DNA of 58,730 nucleotides from an uncultured Phycisphaerales bacterium (GTDB lineage Bacteria > Planctomycetota > Phycisphaerae > Sedimentisphaerales > Anaerobacaceae): assembly GCA_937927975.1 (NCBI GenBank), contig CALEZT010000021.1:1-58730 (forward strand). Direction: 5' to 3'. Every line of letters begins with the position of its first letter. Positions within the stretch are counted from its first letter, which is position 1. Both the position numbers and the translations under genes were made by a program. Shown here in pieces: positions 56,769 to 58,730 of this stretch. Under the pieces are notes generated by a model, which was not told where the DNA came from, made no database searches, and saw only the letters and a list, made by a program, of their open reading frames with translations.

Positions 56769-56849
56769 GGTTGGCATTGAGTGCGGAGAAGGACCGTGGA
56801 GAGCGGTTCCTCTCGTGTCCTTCCCCCAGCAAACCAAGGAGGTGTTGCC

Positions 56850-57554
56850 GTGAGAAGCTCGTCAATTCGCGTCCTGATCGTGGTAGGCTTGTTCTCGCTG
56901 GTGGCGGCGCCGACGCAGGCCGGTCTCTCTCTGTTCAATTCCGAAAATCCGAGCCAGAACGCCGTCACGCGGTCCGCCTGGCTGACGGCCATCGGAATTG
57001 AGTCTCCCCAGTATCTCGTGGACTTCGAAAGCGGTTTCACGAACGGCCAGAACATCTCGGGCGTCCCAGGTCTGTTTCCCGCGGGCCTGGTGATCACCGA
57101 CACGAGCCCGAGCCATCAGGCCATCGTTCGCTCGGGCAGCGGGAGTTTCGGCGGCTCCAACCCGGTCGGGACCTTTGCCCTCTGGCACAACGAAGCCGCC
57201 TATCTGTCGCTGGATTTCTCGGCCAACCCGGTTGACTACGTGGCGTTCCAGGACATCGATCAGGCCGCCACGAACGGATTCGTGACGTTCGTGGGAGGCG
57301 GGACGGCCAACATCTCGTTCGAAACGACCGCGGTTTCGGGCGACAGCGCCGAGTTCTACGGCATCTTTCGCAACGATATGCCGCGGATCGCGGTCGTCTG
57401 GCTCGACGCCAGTGGCGACGCAAGCTGGGGGATCGACATGATCGAATACGGCGTCGTTCCCGCAGACGCGACCATTCCGGCGCCCGGCGCGGTCCTCCTG
57501 GGCGCGGTCGGCATGGGCATCACAGGCTGGCTTCGCAGACGACGGACGCTCTGA
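56850..57554 (+). CDS. PEP-CTERM-type exported protein
   Basis: The 234-aa product starts at GTG, supported by AAGGAGG 7 nt upstream. It has a signal peptide ending near TQAG, a beta-rich body with VDYVAFQDIDQA and GDASWGIDMIEYG, and a C-terminal sorting signal: IPAPGAVLLGAVG, a short hydrophobic stretch and RRRR. This is the planctomycete variant of the PEP-CTERM tail processed by exosortase/archaeosortase-type enzymes, which are not in the window. It is probably surface anchored or released into the matrix; no enzymatic motif is visible. Confidence 0.82.
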   Translation: MRSSSIRVLIVVGLFSLVAAPTQAGLSLFNSENPSQNAVTRSAWLTAIGIESPQYLVDFESGFTNGQNISGVPGLFPAGLVITDTSPSHQAIVRSGSGSFGGSNPVGTFALWHNEAAYLSLDFSANPVDYVAFQDIDQAATNGFVTFVGGGTANISFETTAVSGDSAEFYGIFRNDMPRIAVVWLDASGDASWGIDMIEYGVVPADATIPAPGAVLLGAVGMGITGWLRRRRTL

Positions 57555-57642
57555 TCTGAGAGTCGAACAATTCGTTTGTTGTCGCCTCTTGTGTGCGTTG
57601 GAACAGCGCATTCCATCCAGGATGTATCGACAAGGGACTGCC

Positions 57643-58656
57643 ATGAATGCACTTGGGATCGTTGCGGCAGTGACGTTTGCTGTCTGGCCGTTGACTGCCG
57701 GGATCGAACGGGTGGATATGGTCAGGAGAGTTGAGGAGCTCAAATCGCTCCGCTGGGGCATGTTCATCTGCTGGTCGTTCAGCACCTTCTCCGGCAAGGA
57801 ATGGACGCCGGGAGTGACCGACGTGAGCTTCTTCAGGGCCACCGGTTGCGATACCGACCAGTGGGCCCGCACCGCCAAAGAGGCCGGCATGGGCTACATC
57901 CTGTTCCTCACCAAGCACCACGACGGATTCTGCCTCTGGGACACCGCGACCACCGACCGCAAGGTGACCCGATCGCCGCTGGGCCTGGACGTGCTCGCGA
58001 GACTGCGACAAAGCTGCGACGCGCACGGCATCCGATTGGCCCTCTATTTCTCCGAGGGCGACTGGACCTGGCCCGGCGCGGTCGACGGCCAAGGGGGGCG
58101 CGCGGGAGGGGGCCGGAACCCCGAGATGAAGAAGGCCCAGCTCAAAGAGCTGCTCACGCAGTATGGGCCGATCGAGTACATCTGGTTCGACCATGCCGTC
58201 GGCGACGGGGGCCTCGCCCACAGCGAGACCGTCGCCTTCTGCAAATCGCTTCAGCCCGGCTGCTTCATCGGCTTCAATCACGGCGATCAGCAAGGGGCGG
58301 ACATCCGCCTCGGCGAGTTGGGTCGTCCGGGTCCGTTGAACGACGCGACGGCCGCGGGGCCCTACATGAAGGACGCGCCGAGCCCGCAGTATCTGCTTGC
58401 GGAGTTCACGTATCCGATCCTGCCGCCGCACGAGGGCGGCGCGATGTGGTTCTATTCGCTGCCCAAGCACGACGGTCTGTGCCACCCTGCGGAAAAACTC
58501 TACGAGGACTATCGAGGCGCGGTCCGGTTCGGCAACCTGTTCTCGCTCGACGTCGGTCCCGATTACGCAGGCCGGCTCCGCGAAATCGACGTGCAGACTC
58601 TGCGAAAGGTCGGCGAGATGATTCGGGAACAAGTCCCGCGGCCCGGCGATTCATAG
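57643..58656 (+). CDS. GH29-like alpha-L-fucosidase
   Basis: The 337-aa protein has a signal-like N-terminus, then RWGMFICWSFST, LTKHHDGFCLW near residue 91 and YIWFDH, whose Asp at about 183 is the family's nucleophile position. These are the motifs of GH29 alpha-L-fucosidases, which remove terminal fucose from glycans. It is shorter than the usual 430-600 residues and lacks the C-terminal beta domain. AAGGGA lies 6 nt before the ATG. It fits a fucose-containing sulfated polysaccharide theme with the sulfatase and aldolase genes, although they are 40 kb away. Confidence 0.82.
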   Translation: MNALGIVAAVTFAVWPLTAGIERVDMVRRVEELKSLRWGMFICWSFSTFSGKEWTPGVTDVSFFRATGCDTDQWARTAKEAGMGYILFLTKHHDGFCLWDTATTDRKVTRSPLGLDVLARLRQSCDAHGIRLALYFSEGDWTWPGAVDGQGGRAGGGRNPEMKKAQLKELLTQYGPIEYIWFDHAVGDGGLAHSETVAFCKSLQPGCFIGFNHGDQQGADIRLGELGRPGPLNDATAAGPYMKDAPSPQYLLAEFTYPILPPHEGGAMWFYSLPKHDGLCHPAEKLYEDYRGAVRFGNLFSLDVGPDYAGRLREIDVQTLRKVGEMIREQVPRPGDS

Positions 58657-58730
58657 AGACGCCCCCAGCATCGGCCTCTAGTACGACAGCGCTATGAGGA
58701 GTCCCCAGGGTCAGAGTTGCGGCGCTGGGT
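58657..58730. other. right window edge, no feature seen
   Basis: The last 74 nt after the fucosidase gene hold no recognisable gene or terminator. Confidence 0.3.

Overview
The window looks like a chromosomal segment of a planctomycete, most plausibly of the Phycisphaerae. The signs are high GC, many Tat- and Sec-exported proteins of odd architecture, a Tat-exported sulfatase, Gfo/Idh/MocA oxidoreductases with Tat signals, a PEP-CTERM type tail, a GH29 fucosidase-like enzyme, and an LptF/LptG envelope operon. This assignment is inferred from gene content; no rRNA or tRNA gene was seen.

Layout. 1-1459: a reverse operon of a DUF4258 protein, a 75-aa protein and a HEPN/zinc-ribbon protein that runs off the left edge, behind a promoter with an operator-like palindrome. 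2263-4216: a secreted RCC1-type propeller. 4250-6978: an XPB-like helicase and a Bax1-like (DUF790) nuclease, with a hairpin repeat inserted in frame in the nuclease. 7129-15181: two tandem paralogous secreted LRR/beta-helix proteins and a secreted dikinase-like protein carrying a permuted lamin-tail domain. 15200-19896: a tandem class II aldolase, a sulfatase and a Gfo/Idh protein. 20214-25612: a tight reverse operon of Gfo/Idh protein, PD40 propeller, lipoprotein, MBOAT acyltransferase and AlgJ/AlgX-like protein, probably for polysaccharide O-acetylation. 25808-34171: one gene for a 2787-aa secreted multidomain protein.

34253-44944 is the core block, all reverse: nusA-infB-rbfA behind a leader ending in an intrinsic terminator, then a HhH-GPD-like protein, hisG, a SurA-like isomerase, lptF and lptG. 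dapB lies divergently at 45261-46058 with its own promoter. 46110-47178 is a degraded toxin-antitoxin cassette: Phd/YefM antitoxin, ParE toxin with an internal stop, and a YgiT-type zinc finger whose C-terminus was rewritten by a MITE-like element. 47179-48218 is repeat-rich and non-coding.

48219-58656: a secreted PA14 protein between two copies of a 44-nt repeat, an HNH-AP2 endonuclease whose 3' end overlaps a short DnaE-type polymerase, a DUF72 gene sharing the polymerase's promoter, a zinc-phospholipase-like protein, a PEP-CTERM protein and the GH29 enzyme. The most promising unexplained items are the HEPN/DUF4258 operon, the secreted dikinase-like protein, the giant protein's C-terminal region and the nusA attenuator.
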